Of a stretch of 64,000 bases of DNA, positions 29,001 to 43,700 are shown in pieces. Origin of the DNA: Allacma fusca. Its lineage: Eukaryota; Arthropoda; Collembola; Symphypleona; Sminthuridae. Each line of letters begins with the position of its first letter. Position 1 is the stretch's first letter. The stretch spans positions 29,087,378 to 29,151,377 of the forward strand of contig OX359248.1 of NCBI GenBank assembly GCA_947179485.1, in the 5' to 3' direction. The notes beneath the pieces were generated by a model. It saw only the letters and a program-made list of their open reading frames with translations, did not search any database and was not told the DNA's origin. The position numbers and the translations under genes were made by a program.

Positions 29001-29250
29001 TCCAACTAGTCTCTCCTGATAGGTGTGCTCCTAGTAAATACAAAATACAGCTGCACCGAACGCAACTTCACCCATCGATTTTTCACTGACCATCTTTCAT
29101 GTTTACCTTTGACATGACTTTTATGACACCAACTTTCGGACTTTTTATAACTACTAATAATATGGAGACTCAGCCAACTGGCTCCTGTGTACTGCATACA
29201 CAAGGGCCCCGTACTCTTGAGCTTATCTGTGTCCCACTACATATGGCTAT

Positions 29251-29268
29251 GTACATACATACATACAG
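29251..29268. repeat. (TACA)n microsatellite
   Basis: About four tetranucleotide units in non-coding sequence. Confidence 0.85.
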
Positions 29269-32060
29269 TACGTCTTCTACTCTTTACTCTCAAGCGTTTA
29301 CAAATATGTGGGATATGAAGGAGATTGCTGACTATAAGCAGTTGCTGTAGTAAAAAGTTAACCACTTTTGAAAAGTTCTGGACGTAAACGAAGAAGAGTA
29401 GGGGAAAAATGTGAGTTTTGAGAGGAGTTTTTCGTTTCAGTCAAAATACAGTAGACCTGACTAGGCCCCTGGTTGGTTTCGAGAACATACATACAGAGCT
29501 CTGTAACTTTCCCTTACTCGATGCTGCTATTCAGGGGAAAGCTAAAAGTAGAATCGGTAGCATACCTTGAGCAACTGTAGATCTTGTAATTATCACAGAG
29601 TAACTAAACTGGTGACATTTCTAATATTAATTGTGTGCTTTGCCCTTCCTAATGTGGCGTGCATCTCAATTTGTCTGGACTAAAAACTGACGCTGTAAAC
29701 CCTGCGGATGTTGTAAATTGCTATTTTTCCAACTCGCTGATGTGCAGGGGGGGAGAAAGGAGCAGGAGAAAGGGAATTTTTTGTAATGGTACCTCTCGAG
29801 ACGTCGAGTGCATTAATTTAGGTAAAAACAGAAGTCTCTTCTTCTGATTATGAAGAAGCACGCGCGGAGTATTAATTCTCATTATGAACTACCGCAAATT
29901 ATCCCAGTTAATTTTACATACCAGCCAGGGAAGATGGAGGAGGATTGTGAGAAAGGGGAAAAAGATCTAAATTCCCTATCTGCATTAAGAATTAGTAATG
30001 AGGCACTCATCCCAGACCAACCATCCCAGACAAACACAATTTTCATTTAAAACTCGACAAGGCGAGAAAAGTTGAGCACCTCCCAGATGTTTTTATTTAA
30101 GGAGTAATACGAGACAAATTGTAGGCGAAAAAAGTTATATGACATCTGTCCCCTTAGTTCTTGTAACTTCAACAAGAGTACCTCCTTTCCCTATTATTAC
30201 ACGCAAAACTCAAACTGTGAGGCTACAAAATAAAAATACAGAAACTCCATCCGGATCGTAATGCTTTAAAGGAGAGAGCCGTAATTTTTTATATTGTAAG
30301 TAAATGTAGGCCCTTCCATATGAAAGTGCACACAAATACTGGGAAGAGCCGGCTGTCTGCCTGCAGTACTGCAGTAGTACTATATGCATCTTGCTGGATT
30401 GTAAACGTTCATTTTTATGTTCCTTGTCTTTTGTCCTCTGTAATAATAACTCAGGTGGGTCCTCTCCACTTCCTATGCATACTGGGTTAACTCGTTTTGA
30501 AAATAGGGAAGAAAAAAAAGAAACAACGTGTAAAATATTTTTATTACCCGCCCGCGTCCTTCCATGTTATGAGCTCCATTTGGTTCCCTTCCTTTTCTTC
30601 TTGTAGCTCTGTCCCTTTCTCCTTCTCAGTACATAAAAATATATTGGGGTACATATCTTATTTCAGTGGGAGAAATAAACAAGTGACGCATTTAGACAGG
30701 CTTTTATTTCTCTGAATTTCATGGGGAAAGTCATTAGAGACGAGCTGACTAACAACTACTACTCCAGTACGAAATGTTTTTAAGAATAAACTTCACCCTT
30801 ACTATTTGGGTCTTGTGGGAGTGCTGTGACAATGTCAGGCGGAATGCAATCTTCCAGAGCATGTACTCCCAGCAATAGAATTCTATGAACAAGAGAAATT
30901 GAATCCAAAAACATAGGACTGTTCCTATTTTTTTCTCCTCCTTTAGCAAAAACACGGTTACGCCTTTTAATTCTAAATATCTTATTTGCATGGGACACCG
31001 AACTAAAATTTTGTTTCAGTTTCATGTGCTCCTCCACATTTCAAGAGCGTTCCGGGTAAATACAGAGCCATGGAGAATTACCATATTAGAATAGGTTGGG
31101 AAACTGGAGCAACACTGTCAATATCATTTACCTGGTTTCAGGATGATCTCTCCTTATTTTACTTCCAACCTCCATGTAAATGATACCTGGGAGGGAAATT
31201 CGGTGGTTGGGAATTTCCCATTTGTTTTCCCAGAATTCAGGAATGATTAACTTCCTAAAAAATTAACCACTGTTTTTGAATGACTTGGTGTTTGTACTCA
31301 AGTTCCAGGAAATTTGTGGGGGATCTTCGAGTTACAAGCCAAATTCAACATTTACAAGCTGATGTGTTTTTGTACATGGTTTCAAGCAAATATAAATACC
31401 ATCAAAATTACAAAGGAAAAGAATGATGAGAATATTCATTAAATTACAATATTATAGATGCTTACTTTTGTTTTGCAACATTATACTTATTGTAAGTATA
31501 GTAGCTATGTATATAGCCCCAAAGTCCTTTTACATGTTGCAACACGTGCTTTTATGCTCTCTCTGGGTTCTTTTACAGGATATACTCACTTTGCAGTAAC
31601 ATCCTGCAGTAACATCGACAGTTGCGTCCTTGTTTGTGAAGACTTGGGGATCAAAAGTCGGGAGCAGTAAACTTTTGATTTTCCAGTGCTTCTCAGGACC
31701 AGTACTTAGAGAGCACCGGAAGCTTAATATTACAGAAGCCTCGTGGCAATAATGTGGATTTCACTGGAGCACGCTTGAAATTTGAACAATTCTTGGAAAG
31801 CATAATTACTTAAGGTACTAAATATTTGAATGACTAGATACCTTTATGTAAAATACTTTGGAAATCGTCCTGAAATAAATTACCTCTCTCTACCATTTTT
31901 TTAAAAGGCATATTATTTTACGATAGCCCCACAGAGCATAGCAATTACATATCCCTGCCCTTCCCAGTCTCTCATAATATCTTTCGTAAGTTCACTCAAG
32001 TGTCTTCCTCAAGTATGAGGAAACAAAAGTTTCCTGGGAAATCCACTTGCATATAATATG

Positions 32061-32067
32061 CTCTCTC

Positions 32068-32100
<33 letters not shown>

Positions 32101-32106
32101 AGCTCT
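32061..32106. repeat. (CT)n microsatellite
   Basis: A long CT tract with two single-base interruptions. Confidence 0.95.
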
Positions 32107-35100
32107 CTAAAGATACCATAATTTACAGCCAAGGCTGAAACAATCCTGAAGTTCAAGAGCAACTAAGAACATCAGAGGAAATAGTCAAGACAACTATTCA
32201 AAGGGGAACCCGGTGTGGTTGTGTGGGGGAGATGGAGAAAGGGCTGGATTTCTGTTTTCATCGTGAGTTGAGTAGAGATAAAGACCGGTCAAGTAGTTTC
32301 CGCGTGTGGTAAGATACACTTTCACAATCTATTTAGCTGTCTCATATAATACTGGGAAAAGCTAGTATTAGTAGTAGGTTGAAGGGGAAAGGGGAGCTTA
32401 GATGAACATGGATAGCCATAGCCACATGTAATGGGAGCACCAGCTGGTGAGAAATACTCAGGGAAATACATTGTGGCAGTGACCATGGATGGTCAACCAA
32501 CGTCCAGGGTCAAAAATGGAAATGAAATTGTGGGGAGTCTCAAACTCCAAATAAAAGGAGCTGTGCGTAGTTAATAGTATGGGGACGAGAAAGGGAAATA
32601 GAATGTTCGTAATTACCCAGCAGAGCTGAGAATCACACAGATGTGATACCAAAATTGTTTCTGTCCCGTTATTCCACATGTACGAGACCATTTCTAGGGG
32701 AAAGGACGTTGGGGGCTTCCCTGGAAATATTTTCTATGGGAAATAGAGCGAGATAACACATAATTTGGGCTAATTCAACTTTCCTTCAAACAATAATTTG
32801 ATTGAACATACTCGGAAACAAAATTTGATTCGTTTGGAGTTTGCTCATTTCTTCACAGTTTGTTACATGAAAAATAATTTTTAGTCGTCTCTGACAGTCT
32901 CGGACGTACCACAGAATATTATTTTCGAAGAAATTAATTAATTTAGTAGAGGTAGATTCATTCGTAAATGCAAATTGCTCGTCTACCTTTAGAAGCAAAA
33001 TATGGTAATAGACTGGAATGTGAAAATTCATTTATTCCAGCACCCCCCCCCCTCACCTTCAGACTTTAAAGCAGACCAAAATGATTAGTTAGTTCCACGA
33101 AGTAAATTGTGTATATTTTATAATGAATTTCTAAATCACCGATCGAACAAATTACCCTACCTTGATTAATAATTGATGAGTCTCCTTCCCGAAGAGATAC
33201 CGTTGGAATAAATCAATCATTTTCTCTACGAGCCTCTACGCCTCCACGATTCACATTACGAACCCACACACCTTGATGAAGACGTTACTTCATTTAATGT
33301 AACATTTTGTCCTTTAAACATTTAGCCTTAATTAAGAAATTCTCGAGGATGCCTTCCTCCTCCCTCCAGTTTATTAATTTAGAAAATTGAATTTACAAAG
33401 TTTCCTGTGTTCACACCAATTTTAGACACTTTCCAGGCTTTCCCTTCCAACATCCCCCCTTGTACAGTACAGTTGTAGTCCTGCTCGTTTATCAGTTTAC
33501 TTTCAAGCTGTTGAGTCTCTGCAGAACCCAAGGGTTAGCTGTTAAGCTTGCATGTGCTGCAAGGTCATTACAGTTGAGGGTAAATAGTATCTAACCTCTG
33601 AGCTACATATATAGTGCGTCGACTAACTTCCCGGTGAAACTTCAAAGAGTTGGTTCGAATCGGGCAAAATGAAAGTTGGATTAAATATTTATCTACATCC
33701 ATATAGAGCCTCAACCACTAGCCCTAATACATGTTCTGGATTCCCTTTGAACCTTCGTATTACTTGGATATTTATTTACAATAGAAATGTCCTTACATGC
33801 TCTTTATCACTTTCGTGTTTTACAAGTCATAAACTCGCGAGGGAGCAGTCGCTCAGCCATGTCAACATCATGTGTTTTCAAATAACATTTCTACATCTAT
33901 GTAATTATGTATGCACTTGTGCATACATATGTTGAGCTATTGGATTTAAGGGTTATTCCTCTACAGAGAAACAACAACTTAGTCATTGAGGGTCGTAATG
34001 AAACCAATAGTTCATTTGCCCCTGTGTACGTCAGGTTAAACTGAAGTACGTGGTTTGTAAGAGTCCTTAAGCCGGATTCCGGATCGAGTTGTCTGTAAAA
34101 ACTTAAGCTCACAGTTGTCTGTAACCTTACCTTACCTTTAGAAAATCCTTTCAAAGTATAGGAAATTTTAGAGGGGATTTGTTTCAAACTTTACAATATA
34201 TTCAAGCTTATTTTATGCTCTAAAAAGTGCTATTTTGTTATACTATGCACATGTTATTTTTAGTGTAATTACACTTTTACATTTTTGAAATCTGTCTCTA
34301 TATTTTATGTAATTATCAAAATATATATACTGTACATACCAAAGTAGTAATGTATGTAGGCTCACAATGTACTAATTTAAACGAAAGTAAATCGTAATAC
34401 TAAATTTGTAACCAACCCATAAGCCACATACATACTACAAGACGCCTGGGAAGACATTATTAGTAGTTTAACTAAAACGCTCCCATTTGACAATTATATT
34501 CGCTGGATAAGCATTTTATCAATTCTATTTTTAAAAAATGCTGGTTGAGAAAAACTGCAAGTGCTGATCTGGATTGTTGGGATTCCGTTGTGATTTTTCA
34601 CTCCATATTTTACAAGTTTCAGCAAATACCTCGGATTTCAATCTTTCAGCTGAAATTTATGGCAGCTGTATACCCGATTATCAAAATAAATATCTTGGAA
34701 TCTGAAGGAGATAAATGATGACTGTCTTAATGGCCGATGGCCATCTCCACATTACTCACCATTAGAGTTGTCTACCTAGCTACAGGATTCGATAACTTGT
34801 TTTTAAGTAATGCCAGCAATGTGACCTACTTTTGCCACGACTACTACTACGATTCTCAACAATGCCTGTGCAAACCGAGCGGGAATGTTATAAGTGAGAA
34901 TTAAATTCGATGGCAGGAATTTCCTATAAACTATCTTAACCATAAATTTGGTATATTTTTGCTATATTCTCAGGACAGGACATATGGCAAGCTCTCTCAA
35001 TTTGTGTGATCTTAATAGTATGTACTGTCTAATAAAAAGTAAAAAATAATTTTTACGAAGGACACAAATTATTGTAAATTTTTTTGACAAAATGCATATT

Positions 35101-35390
35101 TACAACTTATGAGCTCAAGAGTTCACATGCACACTAAAATGTCAAGAAGCAATGCATAAGCCTTTCATGTATTTGTCCAACCCTTTAAAAATTTATTCAT
35201 GAGTATGTGGGCGCACTACTATAGGTACATCCCAATGCATGTGAATTTCTGTGTAGATTTTAACATGAACACGCTGACCACAAGGTCGATGTAACTATGA
35301 TAACCATCATTTACACACAGTAGAGCACAACTGTACAAGCACGTTTGTATTAAGGGATATACAGATAGAATCCCCTCACCTCCCATCAAT

Positions 35391-35462
35391 TCCTCGATAG
35401 TATAGTGGTAAGTATCCCCGCCTGTCACGCGGGAGACCGGGGTTCGATTCCCCGTCGGGGAG
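35391..35462 (+). tRNA. tRNA-Asp (anticodon GUC)
   Basis: This 72-base gene folds as a standard cloverleaf. The acceptor stem TCCTCGA pairs with TCGGGGA, with one T-G wobble. The anticodon stem CCCGC/GCGGG (35417-35421 and 35429-35433) encloses loop CTGTCAC with anticodon GTC at 35424-35426. The T arm contains GGTTCGATTCC, which is also the internal B-box promoter, and the discriminator base is G. It is near-identical, as I remember it, to other animal tRNA-Asp genes. No intron is present, CCA is not encoded, and seven Ts follow at 35466-35472 as a pol III terminator. It looks functional and stands alone; I found no other tRNA gene in the window. Confidence 0.97.
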
Positions 35463-35465
35463 ATG

Positions 35466-35472
35466 TTTTTTT
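35466..35472 (+). terminator. RNA polymerase III terminator of tRNA-Asp
   Basis: T7 run starting four bases after the mature tRNA end, the usual arrangement for pol III termination. Confidence 0.85.
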
Positions 35473-36258
35473 GCTGTTTCCAGGCACAACACCGACTCAT
35501 ACGATATATTTGATGTCATATAAAACCTAGTAAACTTTGAATATTTTGAAATTTTTATTTGAGTAAATAACTATTATATTTATAATATACATACATGTAT
35601 ATTTATATAATTATTATTTATTTACAATCCCATCGTAATTGCATAACACAGTGACAATGAGTGAGGGGGAGAGTGCATGAGCAACTCAGTCGGAGGACAA
35701 TATGGGAGGCAAGCACAATGGAATTATAACAGTAAAATAATGGAGAAGTAAGTGCAGACCAAACTGTTTAAGTAAGAAGATGGAAAGCTCACTGGAAGCT
35801 GACTGCAGTGTTAAAAGCTCTCCTCATGACAGGAACGTGACAAAGCTGGTCATAATGTGTGATGAGTATTCAGTCCATGTGGCTCTAATGTATTCATTTT
35901 AAAATGGAGCCAAGCATTAGAAACAGTAGGAAGTTTTAATACAAAAATGTGGAGGACGTGTGTGACGTTTTGGAAAATCATATTTATTACGTGCCTCTGT
36001 CTTCATCTCCATCCTTTCTTTTTATACTGGAGAAGAATTCCGAAAAGAAGAATATTTTTCAAGCATACATTGCTCACTTCCAACTGCACATATGCAATCC
36101 CAGTCTTTCCTACGTTCCATATGAGAAACAGAAACCAAGCGAGACTAAGTCCATTGATACACATGGAAATGTACAGTTGACAGGGACGGCGTTGAATCCA
36201 TTTTAAGGGAAGGTTCCATTCCAGAAGAAAAAGATTTTGGTTTCCCCCTTTTTTCTCC

Positions 36259-36262
<4 letters not shown>

Positions 36263-36300
<38 letters not shown>
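36263..36300. repeat. (CT)n microsatellite
   Basis: Nineteen uninterrupted CT units. Open frames on both strands across this tract are by-products of the repeat. Confidence 0.95.
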
Positions 36301-36304
<4 letters not shown>

Positions 36305-36473
36305 TCTTTCTTTTTTTGGAAATGAGAGTGTGAGAGAAATGTTTGAATGTGTCTTATGCCTCTCCCCTGAAAATGTCAGTTGTGAACATTGTTTTACTAC
36401 AACTAAATCTACAGTCGGCGGAGCGTCAGATGCATCATTTGAAGCAACGGGTTGGCGGTTGTTGGTCCTGGCG

Positions 36474-36476
<3 letters not shown>

Positions 36477-36517
<41 letters not shown>
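36477..36517. repeat. (GT)n microsatellite
   Basis: About twenty uninterrupted GT units, 176 bases after the CT tract at 36263. The two form a compound microsatellite neighbourhood. Confidence 0.95.
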
Positions 36518-36518
<1 letters not shown>

Positions 36519-37752
36519 TGTAAGGGCGAAACCAACCCATGGAACAAAATCTACGGACCTGAGCGCAGTTCAGCCAACATACATTACATTCACAACTCTA
36601 CCAAACCGATAAATCTTTCCATGTTTTACTTAAAACTGTGAAGTTTCGAGGAACCGCCGGGGCAAAATATTACAATATTGCTGTCGTACATACGTTCAAG
36701 TAAAGCCTTCGAGATACATTTAAGAATCTTCTGCAAATACTCCCTCACTCTCTCTCAAGCATGCCTTCCAAAGCTGAGGGAATGGCCGATGAAACCACAT
36801 TGCCTCTCTGGTTCTCTTCTCCGGCGAGAGAAAATTTCTGTACTTAACACACTTTTGTCGTAGGGAAATATCGACTGGACCGTGCTATTTCTTTGGAAGC
36901 AGACCTCACCACCAAAAGGATTTAGCCCAGTCGTGGGTATACATATTTAACCATTTATGTGGACGGGAGGACTAGGAGGAGAGTAGAGAGCATTTGAGAT
37001 TCTTCGGATCTCCGGTATCTTCCAACTACTACTTCCTCTCCTTGGTTTTGCCCATTCCTTAAGACAGAGCCTAAACTCTTTATTCTTGGGGAATGCTGGG
37101 GTGTTTATACGGAACTTAGTACGGATGGAGGGATAGGTATAACGTGAGGGACGATGTCCTGATTATAAATGCGAGTTCCTCCACAGAGTGCCACTTGCAT
37201 TATTCCCTCTCACAACCGAGTATTTTTGAGAAGCTTGTGCTTCAAGATTTCTCCTATTTTCTCCTTTCCACGTTTCAACTATTCATACAGGGTTCAAGTG
37301 GGTTGAAGTGGCGGAAAAACAGATAGCGAGCGACGAGAGAAGCGTGAGTGCGTCTGGCGGTGCGTGACTCTAATCTTCAACCCGTTCCTTGAGGAAGTCT
37401 CGGGAGAAAGCCTGTCTGTATGATGTGGGGGCGACGGAACTCGCCTTAGTTTTAACTACTTTTAACCCACAGGCTAGAGCATCCTCATGAGTCATCCGTG
37501 TGGGTGACAGCCAGCCACTTTACTTTTGCTCGAGACAATTGTTTGCTTTCTAGTTCTCTTTATCTGTATATATATCTACCCATTCACATTTACTGCAATG
37601 GAAGAATATTTTTCCAGGGATTTCACAATCAACACGAACTCACGTCAAGAACAAACATGATGCTTTGCTTTTTCATCTACACAAAACTCCCTGACTGTTT
37701 GTTTTAACAAACAAATCTATTTGTACACCATCAATTTTAGAAATGCACACTA

Positions 37753-37772
37753 TATACATACATACATACATA
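37753..37772. repeat. (ATAC)n microsatellite
   Basis: Four to five tetranucleotide units in non-coding sequence. Confidence 0.85.
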
Positions 37773-40700
37773 TCTACATCATTATAGATAGTATCATAGC
37801 ATGTAACCTGCTGGACTGCCAAGGCAGTTGTTGCCGTTTCCATTAAAGTTAAAACCTTTTGAAGTGTCCCTATCTAAAATAATTACTTTCTGTAACTCTT
37901 GGCTCTTGGGTTGTTTTATTATACGGCCAAATTTTACATGCTCATAGAAAAAGCCAGGAATTGTACGAAATTGAAAATAAGTTTTTAATTCAGAATGTAG
38001 TAATAATTGAATGATTATTTTATTTAGTAAGATTCCGTGTCAATTTGAAAGTTCAATTGGAAGTAACATAAATGTAGATTAATCGTGTAGTTTTAAGGAG
38101 CATGTTTTATAATTGCCTTTGCTAATAATAATTATGACGAATAGTGAGTAGAAGTTCGCTTAAGTAGTATTGCTAATTTTGTATGCCATTGAGATTTGTA
38201 ATTTGGGAGTTGTGTGACTATTTCATAATTTGCTTGATATTTCAAGCGTGTACATAGGTGTGGAACAATCATGTGCATGTGTGTAAGTACATTCAGGGGA
38301 AATGTGTATTTATTAGAGGTTGAGTAGCTCAGTTTTTATTTATTCTGTCTCGGTTTCAGAAAATATCCTCGGAAGAAACGCTAAGTGTAATACCGGTCTT
38401 AGGGACATGAGACTAGCGCAACAGAGTAAAGACAAGTGTAGGATCCCAATATCCCTTTAACCTACTTTCGTGGGAAGGAAACAAAAAGGGATTAGCGAGA
38501 GTCGCAACCACGGAAAAAGTTAGGCTGGGCTTAGAGAATGGGAAATAAAAACAAGACTGCAAAGTGAATTAATATTCAGCAAACAGCATCTGCCTGGATA
38601 CATCACTTCCTTATTTATTGAGGTTCCGAGGCTTCAAGGCAAGACTACAGAATAAACTGTCTATTCGTATGAAGAGAGTTCCAATAAAACCAAATCCTTC
38701 CTGACAGTTTCCTCAGAACGGAGGCGCTGTTATGTGTAGAATTGATCCGGATTCTCAAGAACTGTGTTATCTGTTCATCAGCAGATTTGCAAGAACTCAT
38801 TCACGCTTAATGGGAAATGTGTTATACCAGTCATGGTTGATGCTGCAAATCCATCTTTGACAATGAGAAGACCCAGACCCATCTCGACAAAGTGGAATGA
38901 GTGCAATTATTTACCAAGGAAGGAACTCAAGTGTGTAGAGATAAGAGCAAAAGTATGATTGCAATTGATGTCAGTCGATTGCAAGGCAACAGAATGAATT
39001 GGCTTGTCGTGGGGTGTTTTCCCTTTCTTAAGCTAGATTTAAAGTTGAAAGGCTATATGCATATAGGCTTCTAGCAAAAGTTAGTCACCGAGATGCTCAG
39101 AGGTTACTGCCTCTTCTTGGTTCAGTGAATGTATTGTTTGTTTTAGCCTTGCTTGTATCTATCGCTCTGTCATTGTCATTGTCGTCAGTCCAAGCGTGTA
39201 ATGCATGTATGCAAGTAGGCAGAAGAATTTCTTAACAGAGCTGACCATATATGCATCCCTGTATAGATATGCGTACTGGAATAAGGCTCAACTATTAGTT
39301 AGGAACTACGTATGACAATAACTGGCATCTCTTAACAATTTCTTGGTAACAAATGGGAGAGTCATGGGAGCACAAATTCCTCCATTGTAAAAATAATTCT
39401 TGTTGTAATTTTCACGTAGCAGCTAAAACATATGTAACTGTAGAAACTTTTTGCTCTAAAGAAATCAATGCCAAAAAACTTACTCTGTCCAGAATCCTAT
39501 ACTCTTCCAATTGTGTAATAATTATTGTGTAATAGCCAGCATTAGCGTTAAGTGGGTAAAATTAGTAAATATAATGCATCGATATATATGTAGATATGTC
39601 CGTGCATATTTCTCCACGGTCAATGTACCTCATGATGTTTTTGAATTTATGTACGTACCTATAGAAAAATACAATTGACCAGTTTGGAGGAAGTCCCTCG
39701 AGAGAGGCGAAAGTTATCTCCAGGTTAATGCTTTCTCCAAAACAGAGAAGCTTACTCGTACTAAAGGACACTTTAGACAGAAGTGGGCTTTCTCCAGTCA
39801 TTTACGAAGTAAAGGAGTCAGTTTCAAAAGACAGTGTCCACACATGTGGTCTCCAGTGGAGGCTCTAAAGTCTACAAATAATTACACTTTGGTCCCCCTC
39901 CCTGCAATTCTTCAGTTGGAGTCTCATGCCTTTGTTTACTGACAACTCCATCTATTCCTGTCCTCTGACTGTAACTAGGGTTCAACAAAGTTAATTTCGT
40001 AAAGTGGCTTTACTTTCCATTCCTGTACTGTACGATTGTCCGGACAGCTTTGGTAAATACTACATAAGGGAGTTGGGAAACTTAGATTCAAAATGAACTT
40101 CTGGAAGGGATGTAAGTTTTTACCTTTTATAATCTACACTTTCTGTACGTATGCTCCAGTGTTTACAATTTCCTAGAGAGGAGACACAGTCAGAGAAGGG
40201 AAAGAAGAAATGTCTTCCAAAAGTAATAACCACTGAAGCCAAGTCGTATATTTCACAGTTGTTACTTACACCATGCCCCGCAGAATACTTCCGAGACTGG
40301 TAGCTAATTGCCTGAAAATGTGACTACAATGAAAATAACGAGAATAAAAAGATTCGGAATGTGAATTCGTGGAACTGTGAACTTTTATTACTTGCAAGGA
40401 GATATGAGAGAGGACAGACGGGGGCTTTAGCGTAGATTTTTCATAATTTATTCCTCCCCATAAAGTATAGTGTGTATATAGTGAGAAATAAATCCATAAT
40501 TCATGAAATTTGTAATCCGCTCAGTAATACCTGGAATGTAGGTATCTCTGCGGCTCTGTATGAGTCATGCTGACAGCCATATTTCCAAATCCCGGTCCGT
40601 GGACAAAGATAAATAAATTGAAACAAATTAAAACTAAGTGACTTTACCCTTTCTGCATGCAAAACTCCCTTAAATTTATGGCTAACATTAAAAGGGAAGG

Positions 40701-43700
40701 AAGAGGCAATGGAAATTGTAAATCTGGATTGAAGCAGCTTGCTCTAAATAGAATGCTCTGTGATATCTATACTGAATCTCATTGCTTGGGAGAAGAAGAA
40801 GAAGAATTCGTACTTGTCATTTGGGCTGAGGACGATGCAGCCCATCCGTGGCTCATTACCTTCCCTTATATAACACCACACGTCCTCCCGGCAGATAAAG
40901 TATCTTCTTACAAAGACTCCTACAACTACCTTTCCCCTCGACGATGTAATATACCTGAAATGATAGTGTAATAGTATATACACGGTAGAGATGTTCCTCT
41001 CTCAAAGCGCACTCCCACCATTAAAACTGTTATTATCCAACATTGGAGGATCCAAAGAATACGAAGAGTGACAAAGTCTGAAGATAACTATTAACAGGCA
41101 GGACGGAGAAAAACTACGGGAGGTAATAGAGAAGGCGAGCATGAAAGGAAGGCAGGAGAAAAGAAGAAAGGAAAGTAAGAGAAGTTGGAAGATCGCAGGG
41201 AAAGGGGACGCACAGAGAAACGAGTAAATCCTGAAATGATACCATGAGAAATGTATGCACAAAGCAAGCTCATTCTTTTCCAGCTTCCGCTCATTTACTC
41301 AAGAGCTGGGTTAATAAATAGCGGGTTGTTTCTTCGTCTCGAGGTTTTTCCACCAAATACACACACCCAAGTCCAAACACTATACATCTACATAGGAGGA
41401 CTGTTAAGCATGAAATATAAGAGCCAATCAAAAATTAAATTGCTTGTAACCCAACACTTATATTGGGGGAAATGTAGCGTTCTATCCAAGTGGTATTGTA
41501 TAGTTTACTCATCTATATAGTGTCTCTAATTGTAAGTAAAAAGATCTCCTTTTGCAATGGAAATGTACATATGTATTTGTATATGGTAGACAAGACGAGT
41601 ATAATTATCACAGTACAGTGGTAGAAATAGAGCAAATATAGAAACACTACCATCACATCCTAGGAAATTGCAGACAGTATACTGTAAGCTAACTTGTGTA
41701 GTGTTGGTGTAACTTAGGTAATCTTAGCATTAATAAATCTTACAAAATACCTCCTGTAATGCCCCCACCAATAAGTACGCAATTCCCAATGGACGGGAAT
41801 TGTAATCGCATTGCAGTCAAAACACTCAATATAATTTCTGTCGGAGTAATAGCTTCCGTACGTACATTACCCAGGGAACTATAGCCCCAGCTCTTTTGGA
41901 TTCCTTGACTATGGATGGCTTCAAAACCCAAAGGTACGAAAATAAATGAGAAAGCCATACGTCATTAGATGAGAGCCGAAAAAAAAAATCTATTGGAAAA
42001 AATATTCTCGGAAGATGAACTCACACTCAGTGGTAGTGTGTTCTTAAGCTGGGAGAGCATTTCTTCTCATTATACATATGTACACATATCTCTACTACAC
42101 TACTCGAAATCAAGAGGAAAGATAATACAAGACTTTTTACTATCTCAGAATCTCTTTTTTTTTTGTGTTAAAATGTATGCGACTCTTTTGTACAAGACGA
42201 AACTTCTGGGAAATATCTGGTGGATGGGGAGGTTGTGGAAGTTGCTAAAAATGTAACCTTTCAAAGAAGTTCATAGGATTGGGGATAAATCCATTGGGTT
42301 CTTTTAAGCACTAGCATTTTGTTATTATTACATATATGGGGAGATACTTTCACCATGGAGGATAACAATGAGCACTTTTATCAATTTCCCAAGGTTTTCC
42401 CTAGATTCCAGCCGAACTGTGTCATCCATCAAGTCCATTGCCCTCGTGTAGTCAGTCGGAGGAGGACATGGAACCTTCAATAGAGGATGGACTTGTAATG
42501 CGGAGTGCTCCAATAATCCTCAACATAAATCCTTATGTACCGGAGGGTAAGGCACATTCAAGTATTGACAAGATATCCATTAGAGGCTCAGTGTATTAAA
42601 AAATCTCGTCACTACCACTAGACGGTGCTCTTTTTAGCTACAAAGAGCAGCTTATCCTTTGTTACTACACCGTTCCACGAAAATCACCAATGAGAATTTA
42701 TCTTCCGGTATGTATGTACCTTCTGTATTGTCAGATCCTCTTGTAATTTTCCTCCTTACGTGGGGTTCCTGAACCTCAGGAGAATTTTCATTTATATTCT
42801 TTCAGGTGACAAAAACTAATATTTTCCCTCATATTTCACATTACCATAGGCGGAAGTAAAGACGTTCCTTTCGCCGATGGCGTATACCCAATCTAATTTA
42901 ATATTCTTGAAGGTCGGCCTCTAACTACGTTATTCTTTCATCTCAGTGAGCCTATAAAGTGTCACTGCTGCACTATAAGCAACACCTGGTGAAAGTAAGA
43001 GCTTTCCTATTCCCCTAAAAATAAAAGCATGGATTGAACGAGACGGGATATTTTTCCAAGATGCCTTTTCTCGGAGGAATTTTGTAGCTAAAATTTCTAG
43101 TGGATATTTATTATACATACAATACATAGATACATATGAGCATATGAGTATACTCTCGTTGGTTATCATGTACAAAAATTGCAGGACCACGAATCAATAA
43201 AAGTTCTAGGCAATGACCATTTCATCCTGGATTTTCGGACTGAGCAAACATTCTCAAGGAGGAAGTGTGAAAGAAAGAATAATATTGGAGAAAAATGAGG
43301 AAATGATCTGACAGTATCACAGTCATATACGTGTACATGGATCGCACTTACTTCACCACCAGGGTTCAACAAACGGACTTTTACAAACAGCTGGATGATT
43401 GCTTTAAGTCAGTAAAGAGAAGAAAACTCCATCAAAGAACCTTTAAAGCCGCATTTTCTCACAGAATATTTTTAGAGCAGAAAAAAATCAAAAAATGCTC
43501 AGATCCAAGTGACATCCTTCTTATATGAACATTTGAAAAACCAAGGAAATATGTGGAGTCATCTTACATATAATGGAAAGTATGCGGAAATAGAAAAAAG
43601 GAAAGAGAATTGTAAAATATGAAAGTGAAGTAGCAATCTTCCCCGTGTTGTATAAATTCAAACTATATGGTTACATTTTTCACGCATCCTATTTTTTCTC

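Larger units (their letters stand above)
19379..35390. other. Non-coding stretch with microsatellites
   Basis: I see no coding exon I can support. The 3' UTR of the kelch gene must start here, but no convincing AATAAA lies close to its stop; ATTAAA variants occur near 19390 and 20150. The region holds CT tracts at 20178, 26019 and 32061 and TACA tracts at 20661 and 29251. A notably C-rich part of the + strand lies around 25500-26900. Short open frames (for example 26609-26998) have no recognisable domain. Confidence 0.5.

Noticed and set aside
33600-33680. GGTTCGAATC, resembling a tRNA T-loop.
   Set aside because: The flanking bases do not form a T stem, and no anticodon or acceptor stem can be folded around it.
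36203-36641. Open frames on both strands across the CT and GT microsatellites.
   Set aside because: They consist largely of repeat-encoded runs (Ser-Leu, Cys-Val, His-Thr, Arg-Glu); repeats keep frames open without coding.
41740-41958. A minus-strand frame of about 70 codons with membrane-like character.
   Set aside because: No family recognised, no clear acceptor, only a weak donor-like GTATTT; too little support to call an exon.
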